Of a stretch of 64,000 nucleotides of DNA, positions 30,410-40,940 are shown piece by piece. This DNA is from Pseudomonas sp. SLFW (GTDB taxonomy: Bacteria > Pseudomonadota > Gammaproteobacteria > Pseudomonadales > Pseudomonadaceae). Numbering within the stretch: the first letter of the stretch is position 1; each line of letters starts with the position of its first letter. The notes under the pieces were generated by a model, which worked only from the letters and a program-made list of their open reading frames with translations, was not told where the DNA came from and searched no databases. Where the stretch lies: positions 62,001-126,000 of the forward strand of contig NZ_JAAAKW010000002.1 in NCBI RefSeq assembly GCF_009905615.1, given 5' to 3'. Made by a program: the position numbers and the translations under genes.

Positions 30410-31369
30410 ATGACTGAGCCATTGCGCATCGTCTTCGCCGGCACCCCGGAATTCGCCGCCGAACACCTCAAAGCCCTGCTCGACAGCCCTTACGAGGTGA
30501 TCGCGGTTTACACCCAGCCTGATCGCCCGGCGGGTCGCGGCCAAAAGCTGATGCCAAGCCCGGTCAAGCAACTCGCCCTGCAACACGCCATTCCCGTGTT
30601 TCAACCGCCGACCCTCCGTGCCCCCGAAGCCCAAGCCGAACTGGCCGCGCTCAAGCCGGACCTGCTGGTCGTCGTCGCCTACGGCCTGATCCTGCCGCAG
30701 GTGGTCCTCGACATTCCGCGGCTCGGTTGCATCAACAGCCACGCTTCGCTGCTGCCTCGCTGGCGCGGTGCGGCGCCAATTCAGCGCGCTGTGGAAGCGG
30801 GCGACGCCGAAAGTGGCGTGACCGTGATGCGTATGGAGGCAGGGCTGGACACCGGCCCGATGCTGCTCAAGGTCGTCACGCCCATTACGGACGAAGACAC
30901 CGGCGGCACCTTGCATGATCGCTTGGCCGAACTTGGCCCGCCTGCTGTGGTGCAAGCCATTGCCGGTCTGGCTGAGGGCACGCTGGTGGGCGAAGTGCAG
31001 GATGACAGCCTCGCCACTTACGCTCACAAACTGAATAAAGATGAAGCGCGCATCGACTGGTCGCGTCCGGCCGATGAGCTGGAGCGACTGGTGCGTGCCT
31101 TCAATCCTTGGCCGATCTGCCACAGCACCCTCAACGGCGAAGCCTTGAAAGTTCTGGCCGCGCAAACCGCTGAAGGGCAGGGCGAGCCGGGTACGATTCT
31201 GAGCGCCAGCAAAGACGGCCTGATCGTGGCCTGTGGGCAACAGGCCCTGCGGCTGACCCGCCTGCAATTGCCGGGTGGCAAGCCGCTGGGGTTCGCCGAC
31301 CTGTTCAACAGCCGTCGTGAGAAGTTCGCGACCGGGACCGTTTTGGGTCTCTCGGCTGACGCGCAATGA
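30410..31369 (+). CDS. fmt: Methionyl-tRNA formyltransferase
   Basis: The 319-residue protein starts at [20 protein letters not shown]. The N-terminal domain holds the [15 protein letters not shown] 10-formyl-THF site (about residue 110), and a C-terminal beta-barrel binds tRNA (about 210-315). It formylates initiator Met-tRNA. It overlaps rsmB by four bases (ATGA), so the two are coupled. A terminator-like hairpin just upstream separates it from def. Confidence 0.97.
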   Translation: MTEPLRIVFAGTPEFAAEHLKALLDSPYEVIAVYTQPDRPAGRGQKLMPSPVKQLALQHAIPVFQPPTLRAPEAQAELAALKPDLLVVVAYGLILPQVVLDIPRLGCINSHASLLPRWRGAAPIQRAVEAGDAESGVTVMRMEAGLDTGPMLLKVVTPITDEDTGGTLHDRLAELGPPAVVQAIAGLAEGTLVGEVQDDSLATYAHKLNKDEARIDWSRPADELERLVRAFNPWPICHSTLNGEALKVLAAQTAEGQGEPGTILSASKDGLIVACGQQALRLTRLQLPGGKPLGFADLFNSRREKFATGTVLGLSADAQ

Positions 31370-32685
31370 ACCCGCGTCTGGCCGCCGCCAAGGCTTTGGC
31401 TGCCGTGCTCAGCGGCAAGGCTTCGCTGAACAGCTCGTTGCCCACGCAACTCGACAAGGTGGAAGATCGTGATCGCGGTCTGACGCAAGACCTGGCGTTT
31501 GGCACGGCGCGTTGGGAGCCTCGTCTGTCGGCGTTGGCGGCCAAGCTGCTGCAAAAGCCCTTCAAGGCAGCCGATAACGACGTTCAAGCGCTGCTGCTGG
31601 TGGGCCTCTATCAGCTGTTTTATTCGCGCATTCCCGCTCACGCCGCCATTGGCGAGACGGTCGGCTGCGCTGACAAACTGAAGAAACCGTGGGCCAAGGC
31701 GTTGCTCAATGCCGTGCTGCGCCGTGCCCAGCGCGAAGGCGAAGCGCTGTTGCTTGAGCTGGAACACGACCCCGTGGTCCGCACGGCGCACCCGCGCTGG
31801 CTGCAAAAAGCTTTGAAGGCCGCGTGGCCCGAGCATTGGGAAGCCATCTGCGCCGCGAACAACGCGCACCCGCCGATGATTCTACGGGTCAATCGCCGCC
31901 ACAAAACCCGCGAGCAATACCTGCAGCTGCTGCAAGACGCCAGCATCTCGGCCATTGCCAGCGCGTTCAGCCAGGACGGCATCGTGCTGACCGAACCCGG
32001 CGACGTCCGCTCGCTGCCGGGCTTCGCTGACGGCTGGATCAGCGTTCAGGACGAGGCCGCGCAACTGGCCGCCGACCTGCTGGAGCTGGCGCCGGGTCAG
32101 CGCGTGCTCGACGCGTGCTGCGCGCCGGGGGGCAAGACCTGCCATCTGCTGGAAGTGCAACCGGGCTTGTCCGGTGTCGTCGCGGTGGACCTTGAAGCCA
32201 AGCGCATGGTGCGTGTGAAAGAGAACCTCGACCGTCTCGGGCTGAGCGCCGAACTGATCGCCGCCGACGCCCGCGCCACCGATCAATGGTGGGACGGCAA
32301 GCCGTTCCAGCGCATCCTGCTCGATGCGCCGTGTTCGGCGACCGGCGTGATTCGTCGTCACCCGGACATCAAACTGACCCGTCAGGCCGACGACATTCCG
32401 GCCTTGGCGACGCTGCAAGGCGAACTGCTCGACGCGCTGTGGCCGACGCTGCAAGTGGGCGGGATCTTGCTGTACGCAACCTGTTCGACGCTCCCGACTG
32501 AGAACACCGACGTGATCGACGCTTTCCTCGGGCGCACACCGGGTGCGCGCGAGCTGGACATCGCTGGTCAGCAAGGAAACCCGCCGCCGGGGCTGAAACA
32601 GCCGCACGGTCGGCAGTTGTTGGCGCAGGAAGGCGGGCACGACGGGTTTTATTACGCGAAGTTGATCAAGATTTCTGCGGGTTGA
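31366..32685 (+). CDS. rsmB: 16S rRNA (cytosine967-C5)-methyltransferase
   Basis: The 439-residue protein has an N-terminal NusB-like RNA-binding domain (about 1-140) and a SAM methyltransferase domain. The SAM-binding segment is [10 protein letters not shown] (about 245). The catalytic cysteines are in DAPCSATG (about 325) and YATCSTLP (about 375). It methylates C967 of 16S rRNA. The start overlaps the fmt stop. A family B repeat follows before trkA. Confidence 0.96.
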   Translation: MNPRLAAAKALAAVLSGKASLNSSLPTQLDKVEDRDRGLTQDLAFGTARWEPRLSALAAKLLQKPFKAADNDVQALLLVGLYQLFYSRIPAHAAIGETVGCADKLKKPWAKALLNAVLRRAQREGEALLLELEHDPVVRTAHPRWLQKALKAAWPEHWEAICAANNAHPPMILRVNRRHKTREQYLQLLQDASISAIASAFSQDGIVLTEPGDVRSLPGFADGWISVQDEAAQLAADLLELAPGQRVLDACCAPGGKTCHLLEVQPGLSGVVAVDLEAKRMVRVKENLDRLGLSAELIAADARATDQWWDGKPFQRILLDAPCSATGVIRRHPDIKLTRQADDIPALATLQGELLDALWPTLQVGGILLYATCSTLPTENTDVIDAFLGRTPGARELDIAGQQGNPPPGLKQPHGRQLLAQEGGHDGFYYAKLIKISAG

Positions 32686-32694
32686 AATAAGACC

Positions 32695-32784
32695 TGTAGG
32701 AGTGAGCTTGCTCGCGATAGCAGTGTGTCAGGCGACAAATCTGTGACAGGCCTACCGTCATCGCGAGCAAGCTCACTCCTACAG
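32695..32784. repeat. Long REP-like hairpin, family B copy 1
   Basis: TGTAGGAGTGAGCTTGCTCG and its complement form near-perfect outer arms. It is one of two elements that lie between tandem genes (rsmB, trkA). The last base is 30 nt before the trkA start. Confidence 0.93.
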
Positions 32785-32814
32785 CACTGTGCAGAATTCC
32801 TAAGGAGAGGCTGA

Positions 32815-34188
32815 TTGAAAATCATCATTCTCGGTGCAGGTCAGGTCGGCGGCACGTTGGCTGAGCATCTGGCCAGCGAGGCGAATGACATCACCGTCGT
32901 GGACACCGACCCGGATCGCCTGCGAGCGCTGGGCGACCGTCTGGACATTCGCACCATTCAGGGCCGCGGCTCGTTCCCCACCGTGCTGCGTCAGGCCGGG
33001 GCAGACGACGCCGACATGCTGGTCGCCGTGACCAGCAGCGACGAAACCAATATGGTCGCCTGCCAAGTCGCCTACACCCTCTTTCATACCCCGACCAAGA
33101 TCGCCCGTGTGCGCGAGTCGGCGTACCTGACCCGCTCGGGCCTGTTCGACAACGACGCCATTCCGGTGGACGTGCTGATCAGCCCCGAACAGGTCGTCAC
33201 CAATTACATCAAGCGCCTGATCGAATACCCGAGCGCGCTGCAAGTCATCGACTTCGCGGACGGCAAGGTGCAACTGGTGGCCGTGAAAGCCTATTACGGC
33301 GGCCCGCTGGTGGGTCAGCAACTGCGCCAGTTACGCGCCCACATGCCGGAAGTCGATACACGCGTCGCGGCCATCTTCCGTCGTGATCGTCCGATCATTC
33401 CTCAAGGCGATACGGTGATCGAGGCCGACGATGAAGTCTTCTTCATCGCAGCGAAGGCGGACATTCGTGCGGTGATGGGCGAAATGCGCAAACTGGACGT
33501 CAGCTACAAGCGCATTGTCATCGCCGGGGGCGGGCAGATCGGCGAAAGACTGGCCGAGGCCATCGAAAACCGTTACCAGGTGAAGATCATCGAGATGAAC
33601 CCGGCGCGTTGCCGCTACCTGTCGGACACCCTCGATAACACGGTGATCCTGCAAGGCAGCTCTTCGGACCGCGACCTGCTGATGGAAGAAAACATCGACA
33701 ACGCTGACCTGTTCCTGGCGCTGACCAACGACGATGAGGCCAACATCATGTCCTCGCTGCTGGCCAAGCGGCTAGGGGCGAAGAAGGTCATGACCATCAT
33801 CAACAACACGGCGTATGTGGACCTGGTGCAGGGCGGGGAGATCGACATCGCTGTCAGCCCGCAGTTGGCGACCATCGGCACGTTGCTGGCCCACGTGCGG
33901 CGCGGCGATATCGTCAGCGTGCATTCATTGCGGCGGGGTGCGGCGGAAGCCATCGAGATCGTGGCCCACGGCGACGCCAAGTCGAGCAAGGTGATTGGCA
34001 AGGCCATCATGCACATCAACCTGCCGCCCGGTACCACCATTGGCGCGATCACGCGTGCGGACAAAGTGCTGATCGCTCACGACAGCACGGTCATCGAATC
34101 CGGCGACCACGTGATCATGTTCCTTGTGGATAAAAAGCATATCCGCGACGTGGAACGGCTGTTTCAGGTCGGGTTGAGTTTTTTCTAA
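32815..34188 (+). CDS. trkA: Trk system potassium-uptake regulatory protein TrkA
   Basis: The 457-residue protein has two RCK units, each with an N-terminal Rossmann domain: first GAGQVGG near residue 7, second GGGQIGE near 239. Each is followed by a TrkA-C domain. It binds NAD(H) on the cytoplasmic face of TrkH/TrkG and gates potassium uptake. The start is TTG (TTGAAAATCATC) behind TAAGGAGAGG; no ATG lies near and family members begin here. It is 12 nt upstream of a TPR gene. Confidence 0.95.
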   Translation: MKIIILGAGQVGGTLAEHLASEANDITVVDTDPDRLRALGDRLDIRTIQGRGSFPTVLRQAGADDADMLVAVTSSDETNMVACQVAYTLFHTPTKIARVRESAYLTRSGLFDNDAIPVDVLISPEQVVTNYIKRLIEYPSALQVIDFADGKVQLVAVKAYYGGPLVGQQLRQLRAHMPEVDTRVAAIFRRDRPIIPQGDTVIEADDEVFFIAAKADIRAVMGEMRKLDVSYKRIVIAGGGQIGERLAEAIENRYQVKIIEMNPARCRYLSDTLDNTVILQGSSSDRDLLMEENIDNADLFLALTNDDEANIMSSLLAKRLGAKKVMTIINNTAYVDLVQGGEIDIAVSPQLATIGTLLAHVRRGDIVSVHSLRRGAAEAIEIVAHGDAKSSKVIGKAIMHINLPPGTTIGAITRADKVLIAHDSTVIESGDHVIMFLVDKKHIRDVERLFQVGLSFF

Positions 34189-34200
34189 AGGAGGGTCTGC

Positions 34201-34512
34201 ATGCTCGAATCACTGGAAAAGATGCTCGCCAAGGGCATGGACAACGCCCTGCTGCGCTTCGGGCTGGGCAAGGGCTATCTCGATGCCGGGGATCATGCCA
34301 AGGCAGCGGAGCATTTGCAGCGCTGTATCGAATTCGACCCGAAATACTCGGCGGCGTGGAAGCTGCTCGGCAAGGCCTGGCTCGCTTCAGGGGATCACGC
34401 AAAGGCTCGTCAGGCGTGGGAGCAGGGAATTCAAGCCGCGGTCGGCCATGGTGACAAGCAGGCCGAGAAGGAAATGACGGTGTTTCTCAAAAAGCTGGAT
34501 CGCAAGGCGTAA
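34201..34512 (+). CDS. Small tetratricopeptide-repeat protein
   Basis: The 103-residue protein shows two TPR units at about 15-80: GLGKGYLDAGDHAKAAEHLQRCIEF-type helix pairs, then AWKLLGKAWLASGDHAKARQAWEQGI. No signal peptide or TM helix, so it is cytoplasmic. It follows trkA by 12 nt with AAAGGAGGG upstream and is probably co-transcribed. The function is unknown; TPR units suggest protein binding. Confidence 0.85.
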   Translation: MLESLEKMLAKGMDNALLRFGLGKGYLDAGDHAKAAEHLQRCIEFDPKYSAAWKLLGKAWLASGDHAKARQAWEQGIQAAVGHGDKQAEKEMTVFLKKLDRKA

Positions 34513-34539
34513 CGCCATCCCAGATTGAAATGTGATCCC

Positions 34540-34629
34540 TGTAGGAGTGAGCTTGCTCGCGATAGCAGTGTGTCAGTTAGAGCATGTATGACAGTCATTG
34601 CGTGATCGCGAGCAAGCTCACTCCTACAG
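34540..34629. repeat. Long REP-like hairpin, family B copy 2
   Basis: The outer arms TGTAGGAGTGAGCTTGCTCG and CGAGCAAGCTCACTCCTACA are perfect complements. It lies between convergent genes. Confidence 0.95.
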
Positions 34630-34643
34630 GGGGTTGCCCTGGC

Positions 34644-35531
34644 TCAATACCAGCGCTTCTCGCCCTCAGGTCGTTTCTTGAAGCGCTTCATCGTCCACAT
34701 GTACTGGCTCGGATACGCCCGCACATATTTCTCCACGACCTTGCTCATCGCCGCCGCCGAGGTTTCGGTGTCGGTGCTGTACATGTCGTCCGGCGCGGCC
34801 TCCAGGACCACCTTGTAGCCTGAGCCATCCTCAAGGCGCATCGCGTGCAGGAACACACCGACGGCCTTGCCACCGGCCAACATGTTCGGCACGAATTTGC
34901 TGGTCAGCGCCACCGTCCCACAGAACGGCACGAAGACACCCGCCGACTCTGCTGGCTCCGGGTCAGCCGGAATGCCCACCGAGCCACCTTTGCGCACTTC
35001 TTTGATGACGCTGAGAATGCCTTCCTTGGTCGATGCCGCGACGCGGTTACCCAGTTGCACGCGCTGTTTGCGCAGCAGTTCATCCACCGCCTTGAGCTTT
35101 GGCGGGCGATAGAAAATGATCGGTTTGCACTGGCTGCAATAGAAGTGGTTCAGCACTTCCCAATTGCCGAGGTGGCTGGTGATGCCGACTACGCCTTTGC
35201 CGGAGGCCAGCGCGTCTTTCAGCACCTGTAGCCCTTCGACTTCGCGCACCAGATTGATCGATTTTTGCGCAGGCCAGATCCAGGCGCAGGCGCTTTCGGT
35301 CAGGGTCTTGCCGATGTCCATCAGGCTGCGACCGACCAACGCTTCAAGCTCCGTCGGGCTCAGCTCGGGAAAGCACTTGGAAAGGTTGATTCGCGCGACT
35401 TCGCGAGAGCGATTGGGCAGCTTCCACATCAACCAACCAATGCCGGTGCCCACCCACTGCACGGCGCGCCAAGGCAACAATGCAAACAATCGCAACGCCC
35501 CGACCATCATGGCGCCTTTGAACTTATCCAC
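34644..35531 (-). CDS. Lipid A acyltransferase of the LpxL/HtrB family
   Basis: The 295-residue protein has a hydrophobic N-terminal anchor (about 8-35) and the HxxxxE acyltransferase motif HLGNWE (about residue 120). Family segments ADPEPAESAGVFVPF and the late PSQYMWTMKRFKKRP are also present. It adds a secondary acyl chain (laurate or hydroxylaurate) to lipid A on the cytoplasmic face of the inner membrane. It starts with GTG (GTGGATAAG), with CAGGAG upstream; the GTG lies inside a DnaA-box-like 9-mer. It is tandem with tag, separated by a family A repeat. Confidence 0.9.
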   Translation of the reverse strand: MDKFKGAMMVGALRLFALLPWRAVQWVGTGIGWLMWKLPNRSREVARINLSKCFPELSPTELEALVGRSLMDIGKTLTESACAWIWPAQKSINLVREVEGLQVLKDALASGKGVVGITSHLGNWEVLNHFYCSQCKPIIFYRPPKLKAVDELLRKQRVQLGNRVAASTKEGILSVIKEVRKGGSVGIPADPEPAESAGVFVPFCGTVALTSKFVPNMLAGGKAVGVFLHAMRLEDGSGYKVVLEAAPDDMYSTDTETSAAAMSKVVEKYVRAYPSQYMWTMKRFKKRPEGEKRWY

Positions 35532-35532
35532 A
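35524..35532 (+). promoter_or_regulatory. DnaA-box-like site at the LpxL-type gene start
   Basis: A perfect TTATCCACA 9-mer overlaps the GTG start codon of the gene that runs leftward from here. Confidence 0.4.
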
Positions 35533-35629
35533 GATCACTCCTGAATCGATGAGGCGGGCATTGTAACCATTCAGCACAAGCGTTCGCACAACGATGCACT
35601 GTCGCCCGCTGAGCTGAACGAACATCCCC

Positions 35630-35719
35630 TGTGGGAGCGAATTTATTCGCGATAGGCCGGTACAGCCGATGCATCTCTATCGCTTGGCAGATTTTTCGCG
35701 AATGAATTCGCTCCCACAG
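35630..35719. repeat. Long REP-like hairpin, family A copy 5
   Basis: GTGGGAGCGAATTTATTCGC and GCGAATGAATTCGCTCCCAC; one arm base differs. This is the only family A copy between tandem genes (tag and the LpxL-type gene). Confidence 0.92.
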
Positions 35720-35730
35720 ATGTTCATCTC

Positions 35731-36285
35731 TCACGCGTTAGCCAACTGCGCATACCGATCACAATCGGTCGTGTGGTCCATGACCATTCCGGTCGCCTGC
35801 ATATAGGCATAACAGATGGTCGGCCCCACGAACGTGAACCCGGCTTTCTTCAACGCCTTGCTCATGGCCTCGGCCTCAGGCGTGATCGCCGGGACTTCAC
35901 TGCGTCCCTGGAAGTGATTGATTTTGGGCTGCCCACCGACAAACGACCAGACAAACGCCGCCGGGTCTTCGAGGCGCAACCAGGCCTGTGCATTCTTGCG
36001 GGCGGCGTTGAGCTTGAGGCGGTTGCGAACGATGCCCGGTTCCAGCATCAATTCTTCGATTTCAGCGTTGGTCATGGCCGCGATGCGTCGCACGTCGAAG
36101 TCGAACATTACTTCGCGGTAGCGGGCGCGTTTCTTCAAAATGGTGATCCACGACAGGCCGGCCTGGAACCCTTCGAGCAATAGAAACTCGAACAGCTTCT
36201 GCGCGTCGCGCAACGGCACACCCCACTCTTGGTCGTGGTAGTCCATATAAATCGGCTCTTCGTTGCACCAAAAGCAGCGTGGCAT
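35731..36285 (-). CDS. tag: DNA-3-methyladenine glycosylase I
   Basis: The 184-residue protein starts [22 protein letters not shown] with the zinc-binding Cys and His (CxxC, then HDQEWGVP). Catalytic Glu is in the same segment (about residue 38, [15 protein letters not shown]), and a further zinc-ligand His/Cys pair is at the C-terminus (DHTTDCDRY). It removes 3-methyladenine from alkylated DNA. It is divergent from glyQ, with 82 nt between the starts. Confidence 0.96.
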   Translation of the reverse strand: MPRCFWCNEEPIYMDYHDQEWGVPLRDAQKLFEFLLLEGFQAGLSWITILKKRARYREVMFDFDVRRIAAMTNAEIEELMLEPGIVRNRLKLNAARKNAQAWLRLEDPAAFVWSFVGGQPKINHFQGRSEVPAITPEAEAMSKALKKAGFTFVGPTICYAYMQATGMVMDHTTDCDRYAQLANA

Positions 36286-36367
36286 AGGGCTCCCAAGGGT
36301 GGAGGCGCTGCCGAATCGGGTATACTCCCGCTCTTTAAATCGCAGCCCCCCAGTACAGGTGAATTTC

Positions 36368-37315
36368 GTGAGCCAGCCTACGCCAGCCGTGCGTACCTTC
36401 CAAGACTTGATCCTCGCCCTCCAGCAATACTGGGCTGAGCAAGGTTGTGTGGTACTTCAGCCCTACGATATGGAAGTGGGCGCCGGCACTTTCCACACCG
36501 CCACGTTTCTGCGCGCCGTTGGCCCGGAAACCTGGAACGCCGCCTACGTACAGCCGAGCCGTCGTCCTACCGATGGCCGTTACGGCGAGAACCCCAACCG
36601 CCTGCAGCACTACTATCAGTTCCAGGTGGTTCTGAAACCCAACCCGGACAACTTCCAGGAGCTGTACCTGGGTTCGCTGAAACACGTCGGCCTGGACCCG
36701 CTGGTCCACGACGTGCGTTTCGTCGAAGACAACTGGGAATCTCCAACCCTGGGCGCCTGGGGCCTGGGCTGGGAAATCTGGCTCAACGGCATGGAAGTCT
36801 CGCAGTTCACCTACTTCCAGCAAGTGGGCGGCATCGAGTGCTACCCGGTCACCGGCGAAATCACCTACGGCCTTGAGCGTCTGGCGATGTACTTGCAAGG
36901 CGTCGATTCGGTCTACGACCTGGTCTGGACCGACGGCCCGTTCGGCAAAGTGACCTACGGCGACGTGTTCCACCAGAACGAAGTGGAGCAATCGACCTAC
37001 AACTTCGAACACGCCAACGTCGACAAACTGTTCGAACTGTTCGACTTCTACGAAAGCGAAGCGATGCGTCTGATCGAAGCCGAGCTGCCACTGCCGAGCT
37101 ACGAAATGGTCCTCAAGGCCTCGCACACCTTCAACCTGCTGGATGCCCGTCGCGCGATTTCCGTGACTGCGCGTCAGCAATACATCCTGCGCGTACGCAC
37201 CCTGGCCCGCTCCGTCGCCCAGGCGTACTTGATGGCCCGGGCCAAGCTTGGCTTCCCGATGGCCGCACCTGATATCCGCGACGAAGTGTTGGCGAAGCTG
37301 GAGGCTGCACAATGA
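36368..37315 (+). CDS. glyQ: Glycyl-tRNA synthetase alpha subunit
   Basis: The 315-residue protein is counted from the GTG (GTGAGCCAGCCTACG), just after CAGGTGAATTTC. The longer frame adds 35 unrelated residues. The class II motif segments are [37 protein letters not shown] and [18 protein letters not shown]. It binds Gly and ATP and forms an alpha2beta2 enzyme with GlyS. It overlaps glyS by four bases (ATGA). It is divergent from tag. Confidence 0.96.
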   Translation: MSQPTPAVRTFQDLILALQQYWAEQGCVVLQPYDMEVGAGTFHTATFLRAVGPETWNAAYVQPSRRPTDGRYGENPNRLQHYYQFQVVLKPNPDNFQELYLGSLKHVGLDPLVHDVRFVEDNWESPTLGAWGLGWEIWLNGMEVSQFTYFQQVGGIECYPVTGEITYGLERLAMYLQGVDSVYDLVWTDGPFGKVTYGDVFHQNEVEQSTYNFEHANVDKLFELFDFYESEAMRLIEAELPLPSYEMVLKASHTFNLLDARRAISVTARQQYILRVRTLARSVAQAYLMARAKLGFPMAAPDIRDEVLAKLEAAQ

Positions 37316-39366
37316 GTGCTCAAGATTTCCTGGTTGAATTGGGCACCGAAGAACTGCCACCCAAAGCATTGAACACCCTGGCCGACGCGTTCCTGGCCGG
37401 TATCGAAAAAGGCCTGCAAGCCGCTGGTCTCACCTACAGCGCCAAGCAGGTGTACGCCGCGCCGCGCCGTCTGGCCGTGTTGATCACCGAGCTGGCAACC
37501 CAACAGCCGGACCGCAGCGTCAATCTGGACGGCCCGCCACGTCAAGCGGCGTTCGACGCCGACGGCAATCCGACCCAGGCAGCTCTTGGCTTCGCCAAGA
37601 AGTGTGGCGTCGATTTGAGCGAAATCGATCAGAGCGGCCCGAAGTTGCGTTACAGCCAGAGCATCGCCGGTAAACCGACCGCGAGCCTGCTGCCAACCAT
37701 CATCGAAGACTCGCTCAACGACCTGCCGATCCCGAAGCGCATGCGCTGGGGTGCGCGCAAGGAAGAGTTCGTGCGTCCGACCCAATGGCTGGTGATGCTG
37801 TTCGGTGACCAGGTCATCGATTGCACGATCCTCGCCCAGACCGCTGGCCGTGAATCCCGTGGCCACCGTTTCCATCACCCGGAAAGCGTGCGCATCACCT
37901 CGCCAGCGAACTACGCCAGCGACCTGCGTGCCGCTCACGTGCTGGCTGATTTCAACGAGCGTCGTGCGCTGATCAGCAAGCGTGTCGACGAACTGGCGAC
38001 CCAACACGAAGGCACCGCCATCGTGCCGCCTGCGTTGCTGGACGAAGTGACCGCGCTGGTCGAGTGGCCAGTGCCACTGGTGTGCTCGTTCGAGGAGCGT
38101 TTCCTCGAAGTGCCGCAAGAAGCCCTGATCACCACCATGCAGGATAACCAGAAGTATTTCTGCCTGCTGGACGCTGAAGGCAAGCTGCTGCCGCGCTTCA
38201 TCACGGTCGCCAACGTCGAGAGCAAAGACCCGTCGCAGATCGTCTTGGGTAACGAGAAGGTCGTTCGCCCACGCCTGACTGACGCCGAGTTCTTCTTTAA
38301 ACAGGACAAGAAGCAGAAGCTGGAAACCTTCAACCAGCGCCTGCAGAACGTCGTGTTCCAGGCCCAGTTGGGCACCGTGTTCGACAAGGCCGAGCGCGTG
38401 TCGAAGCTGGCCGCGTTCATCGCGCCACGCATCGGCGGCGACGCCCAACGCGCGGGCCGTGCCGGTCTGCTGTCCAAGTGCGACCTGGCGACCGAGATGG
38501 TCGGCGAATTCCCTGAAATGCAGGGCGTGGCGGGTTACTACTACGCGCTGGCCGATGGCGAGCCGGAAGACGTCGCACTGGCACTGAACGAACAGTACAT
38601 GCCACGTGGCGCAGGCGCTGAACTGCCAAGCACCCTGACCGGTGCGGCGGTGGCCATCGCTGACAAGCTCGACACCCTGGTCGGCATCTTCGGCATCGGC
38701 ATGCTGCCAACCGGTAGCAAAGACCCGTACGCACTGCGTCGCGCCGCGCTGGGCATCCTGCGGATTCTGATCGAGAAGAAGCTGGATCTGGACCTGATCA
38801 AGACCGTGCAATTCGCCGTCACTCAGTTTGGCGCGAAGGTCAAACCGGCCGGACTGGCCGAGCAAGTGCTGGAGTTCATCTTCGACCGCCTGCGTGCGCG
38901 TTATGAAGATGAAGGCGTCGATGTCTCGGTCTACCTGTCGGTCCGTGCCCTGCAACCGGGCTCGGCGCTGGACTTTGACCAGCGCGTGCAAGCCGTTCAG
39001 GCGTTCCGCAAGTTGCCGGAAGCCGCTGCACTGGCCGCCGTGAACAAGCGCGTTTCGAACCTGCTGAGCAAGGCTGAGGGCAGTATTGCCCAGACCGTCG
39101 AGCCGAAATACTTCGACAACGCCAACGAGTTCTCGCTGTACTCGGCGATTCAGCAGGCAGACCAGGCCGTCGCGCCAATGTCTGCCAACCGTCAGTACAA
39201 CGAAGCGCTGGCCCGTCTGGCAGCACTGCGCGAGCCGGTGGACGCCTTCTTCGAGGCCGTGATGGTCAACGCCGAAGACGCCAGCGTGCGCGCCAACCGT
39301 TATGCGTTGCTGGCGCGTCTGCGCAATCTGTTCCTCGGCGTCGCTGACATCTCCCTGTTGGGCTAA
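37312..39366 (+). CDS. glyS: Glycyl-tRNA synthetase beta subunit
   Basis: The 684-residue protein starts [20 protein letters not shown]. It has the usual N-terminal tRNA-contact region, central HD-like segment and C-terminal anticodon-binding domain (about 560-680, DALP-like fold). It charges tRNA-Gly together with GlyQ. Its start overlaps the glyQ stop. The length is that of the bacterial beta chain. A long minus-strand open frame (748 codons) covers the gene but is a codon-bias shadow. Confidence 0.97.
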   Translation: MSAQDFLVELGTEELPPKALNTLADAFLAGIEKGLQAAGLTYSAKQVYAAPRRLAVLITELATQQPDRSVNLDGPPRQAAFDADGNPTQAALGFAKKCGVDLSEIDQSGPKLRYSQSIAGKPTASLLPTIIEDSLNDLPIPKRMRWGARKEEFVRPTQWLVMLFGDQVIDCTILAQTAGRESRGHRFHHPESVRITSPANYASDLRAAHVLADFNERRALISKRVDELATQHEGTAIVPPALLDEVTALVEWPVPLVCSFEERFLEVPQEALITTMQDNQKYFCLLDAEGKLLPRFITVANVESKDPSQIVLGNEKVVRPRLTDAEFFFKQDKKQKLETFNQRLQNVVFQAQLGTVFDKAERVSKLAAFIAPRIGGDAQRAGRAGLLSKCDLATEMVGEFPEMQGVAGYYYALADGEPEDVALALNEQYMPRGAGAELPSTLTGAAVAIADKLDTLVGIFGIGMLPTGSKDPYALRRAALGILRILIEKKLDLDLIKTVQFAVTQFGAKVKPAGLAEQVLEFIFDRLRARYEDEGVDVSVYLSVRALQPGSALDFDQRVQAVQAFRKLPEAAALAAVNKRVSNLLSKAEGSIAQTVEPKYFDNANEFSLYSAIQQADQAVAPMSANRQYNEALARLAALREPVDAFFEAVMVNAEDASVRANRYALLARLRNLFLGVADISLLG

Positions 39367-39382
39367 CGCCGGAGCGCATGAT

Positions 39383-39934
39383 TTGAAACTGCTGATTCTC
39401 GATCGGGACGGGGTGATCAACGAAGACTCCGATGCTTACATCAAGTCGGTGGAGGAGTGGATTCCGATTCCCGGCTCGATCGAGGCCATCGCGCAGTTGA
39501 GCAAGGCGGGCTGGACCGTGGCCGTGGCCACAAACCAGTCTGGTATTGCTCGCGGTTATTACGACCTCGCCACGCTGGACGCCATGCACGCCCGTTTGCG
39601 CGCACTGGTGGCGGAGCACGGCGGCGAGGTCGGCCTGATCGTTTATTGTCCGCATGGCCCGGACGCGGGGTGCGATTGCCGCAAGCCCAAGCCGGGCATG
39701 CTGCGCAACATTGCCAGCCATTACGCCGTGGACCTTCGCGGAATCTGGTTCGTCGGCGACAGCAAGGGTGACCTGGAGGCGGCGGTGGCCGTCGACTCTC
39801 AACCTGTTCTGGTCATGACCGGCAAAGGACACAAGACGCGGAGCAACCCGTTGCCCGCAGGAACGTTGATTTTTGACGATCTGGCGGCGGTTGCCGCAAA
39901 ACTTATTCACAACAGCGCATCAACGAACGACTGA
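39383..39934 (+). CDS. gmhB: D-glycero-beta-D-manno-heptose 1,7-bisphosphate 7-phosphatase
   Basis: The 183-residue HAD-superfamily protein starts at TTG (TTGAAACTGCTG) behind GGAGCGCATGA. The phosphorylation motif DRDGVINED has the two Asp, KPKPGML is the Lys motif, and the zinc site is in CPHGPDAGCDC. It removes the 7-phosphate in ADP-heptose synthesis for the LPS inner core. It lies 16 nt after glyS and 56 nt before the PlsC-type acyltransferase gene. Confidence 0.93.
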   Translation: MKLLILDRDGVINEDSDAYIKSVEEWIPIPGSIEAIAQLSKAGWTVAVATNQSGIARGYYDLATLDAMHARLRALVAEHGGEVGLIVYCPHGPDAGCDCRKPKPGMLRNIASHYAVDLRGIWFVGDSKGDLEAAVAVDSQPVLVMTGKGHKTRSNPLPAGTLIFDDLAAVAAKLIHNSASTND

Positions 39935-39990
39935 CCGGTCGTCCAACGGTACGCTCCATCCGGGCACTGCCCGTAACGGTAAAAGCAGCT

Positions 39991-40761
39991 ATGTCGATAG
40001 TGCAGGCCATCAGGATCTTCATCTTTTACCTGCTGCTGGGCACCACTGCCCTGCTGTGGTGTTCGCTGAGTTTCTTCGTTGCGCCTTTTCTGCCTTTCCG
40101 CGTTCGTTATCGCTTCATCAACGTGTATTGGTGTCGCTGTGCGGTCTGGCTGACGAAGGTGTTCCTTAACATCAAGGTCAACGTCACCGGCCAGGAAAAC
40201 GTGCCAAAGACGCCGTGCGTGATAGTGTCCAATCACCAGAGCACGTGGGAGACCTTCTTCCTGTCGGCGCATTTCCAGCCCCTGAGCCAGGTGCTCAAGC
40301 GTGAATTGCTGTACGTGCCATTCTTCGGTTGGGCGATGGCGATGCTTCGCCCTATCGCCATTGACCGCAACAACCCTAAGGCCGCGCTCAAGGTGGTGGC
40401 CAAGAAGGGTGACGAACTGCTCAAGGACGGCGTGTGGGTACTGATTTTCCCGGAAGGGACGCGGGTGCCTTACGGCCAGATCGGCAAGTTCTCACGCAGC
40501 GGCTCGGCCATGGCAGTAAATGCTGAATTGCCGGTCCTGCCCATCGCCCATAACGCGGGCAGGTATTGGCCAAAAGAAGGGTGGGCCAAGAAGCCCGGCA
40601 CCATCGAAGTAGTGATTGGTGAGCCGATGTATGCAGAAGGCACTGGCCCTCGGGCGATTGCCGCGCTGAATGATCGAGTGTCCGCCTGGAACGAGGCCAC
40701 ACAGAAGGCGCTAGGCTCGCCTGTCATGCCAGCGCCCACACCGGAAAAATCACCGGCGTGA
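39991..40761 (+). CDS. 1-acyl-sn-glycerol-3-phosphate acyltransferase (PlsC/LptA type)
   Basis: The 256-residue protein has an N-terminal TM anchor (about 8-40) and the HxxxxD-type motif as HQSTWE (about residue 77), with FPEGTR (about 150). It acylates lysophosphatidate to phosphatidate on the inner membrane. It stands where the acyltransferase gene next to gyrB lies in other pseudomonads as I recall. The accessory block at 40.9-58.2 kb begins right after it. Confidence 0.88.
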   Translation: MSIVQAIRIFIFYLLLGTTALLWCSLSFFVAPFLPFRVRYRFINVYWCRCAVWLTKVFLNIKVNVTGQENVPKTPCVIVSNHQSTWETFFLSAHFQPLSQVLKRELLYVPFFGWAMAMLRPIAIDRNNPKAALKVVAKKGDELLKDGVWVLIFPEGTRVPYGQIGKFSRSGSAMAVNAELPVLPIAHNAGRYWPKEGWAKKPGTIEVVIGEPMYAEGTGPRAIAALNDRVSAWNEATQKALGSPVMPAPTPEKSPA

Positions 40762-40763
40762 AT

Positions 40764-40772
40764 TGTGGATAA
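40764..40772 (-). promoter_or_regulatory. DnaA-box-like site after the PlsC-type gene
   Basis: Perfect TGTGGATAA (complement of TTATCCACA) three bases past the stop codon. Confidence 0.4.
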
Positions 40773-40904
40773 CCTGTGCACCAAATGTGTGAAATTTTTG
40801 AGAATCGTCCGTAACCTTATGATTTGGTTGCTTATTTCCAGAGGCGATGATCGAACCAAAAACGTGCATAAGTTTTTTCTGACAGACATTTTTTACGCTT
40901 GAAA

Positions 40905-40940
40905 ACATCGGTCTTGAGCCTTCACGGTCAAGACCGATGT
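40905..40940. terminator. Bidirectional terminator at the left edge of the accessory block
   Basis: ACATCGGTCTTGA and TCAAGACCGATGT form a 13-bp perfect stem with GAAA/CGTTTT on the flanks. The MFS stop codon (40928-40930) lies in the right arm. Confidence 0.85.

Noticed and set aside
37174..39420. Minus-strand open frame of 748 codons over glyS
   Set aside because: It mirrors glyS codon bias in GC-rich DNA; the sense strand has full GlyS motifs and the antisense protein has no family pattern.
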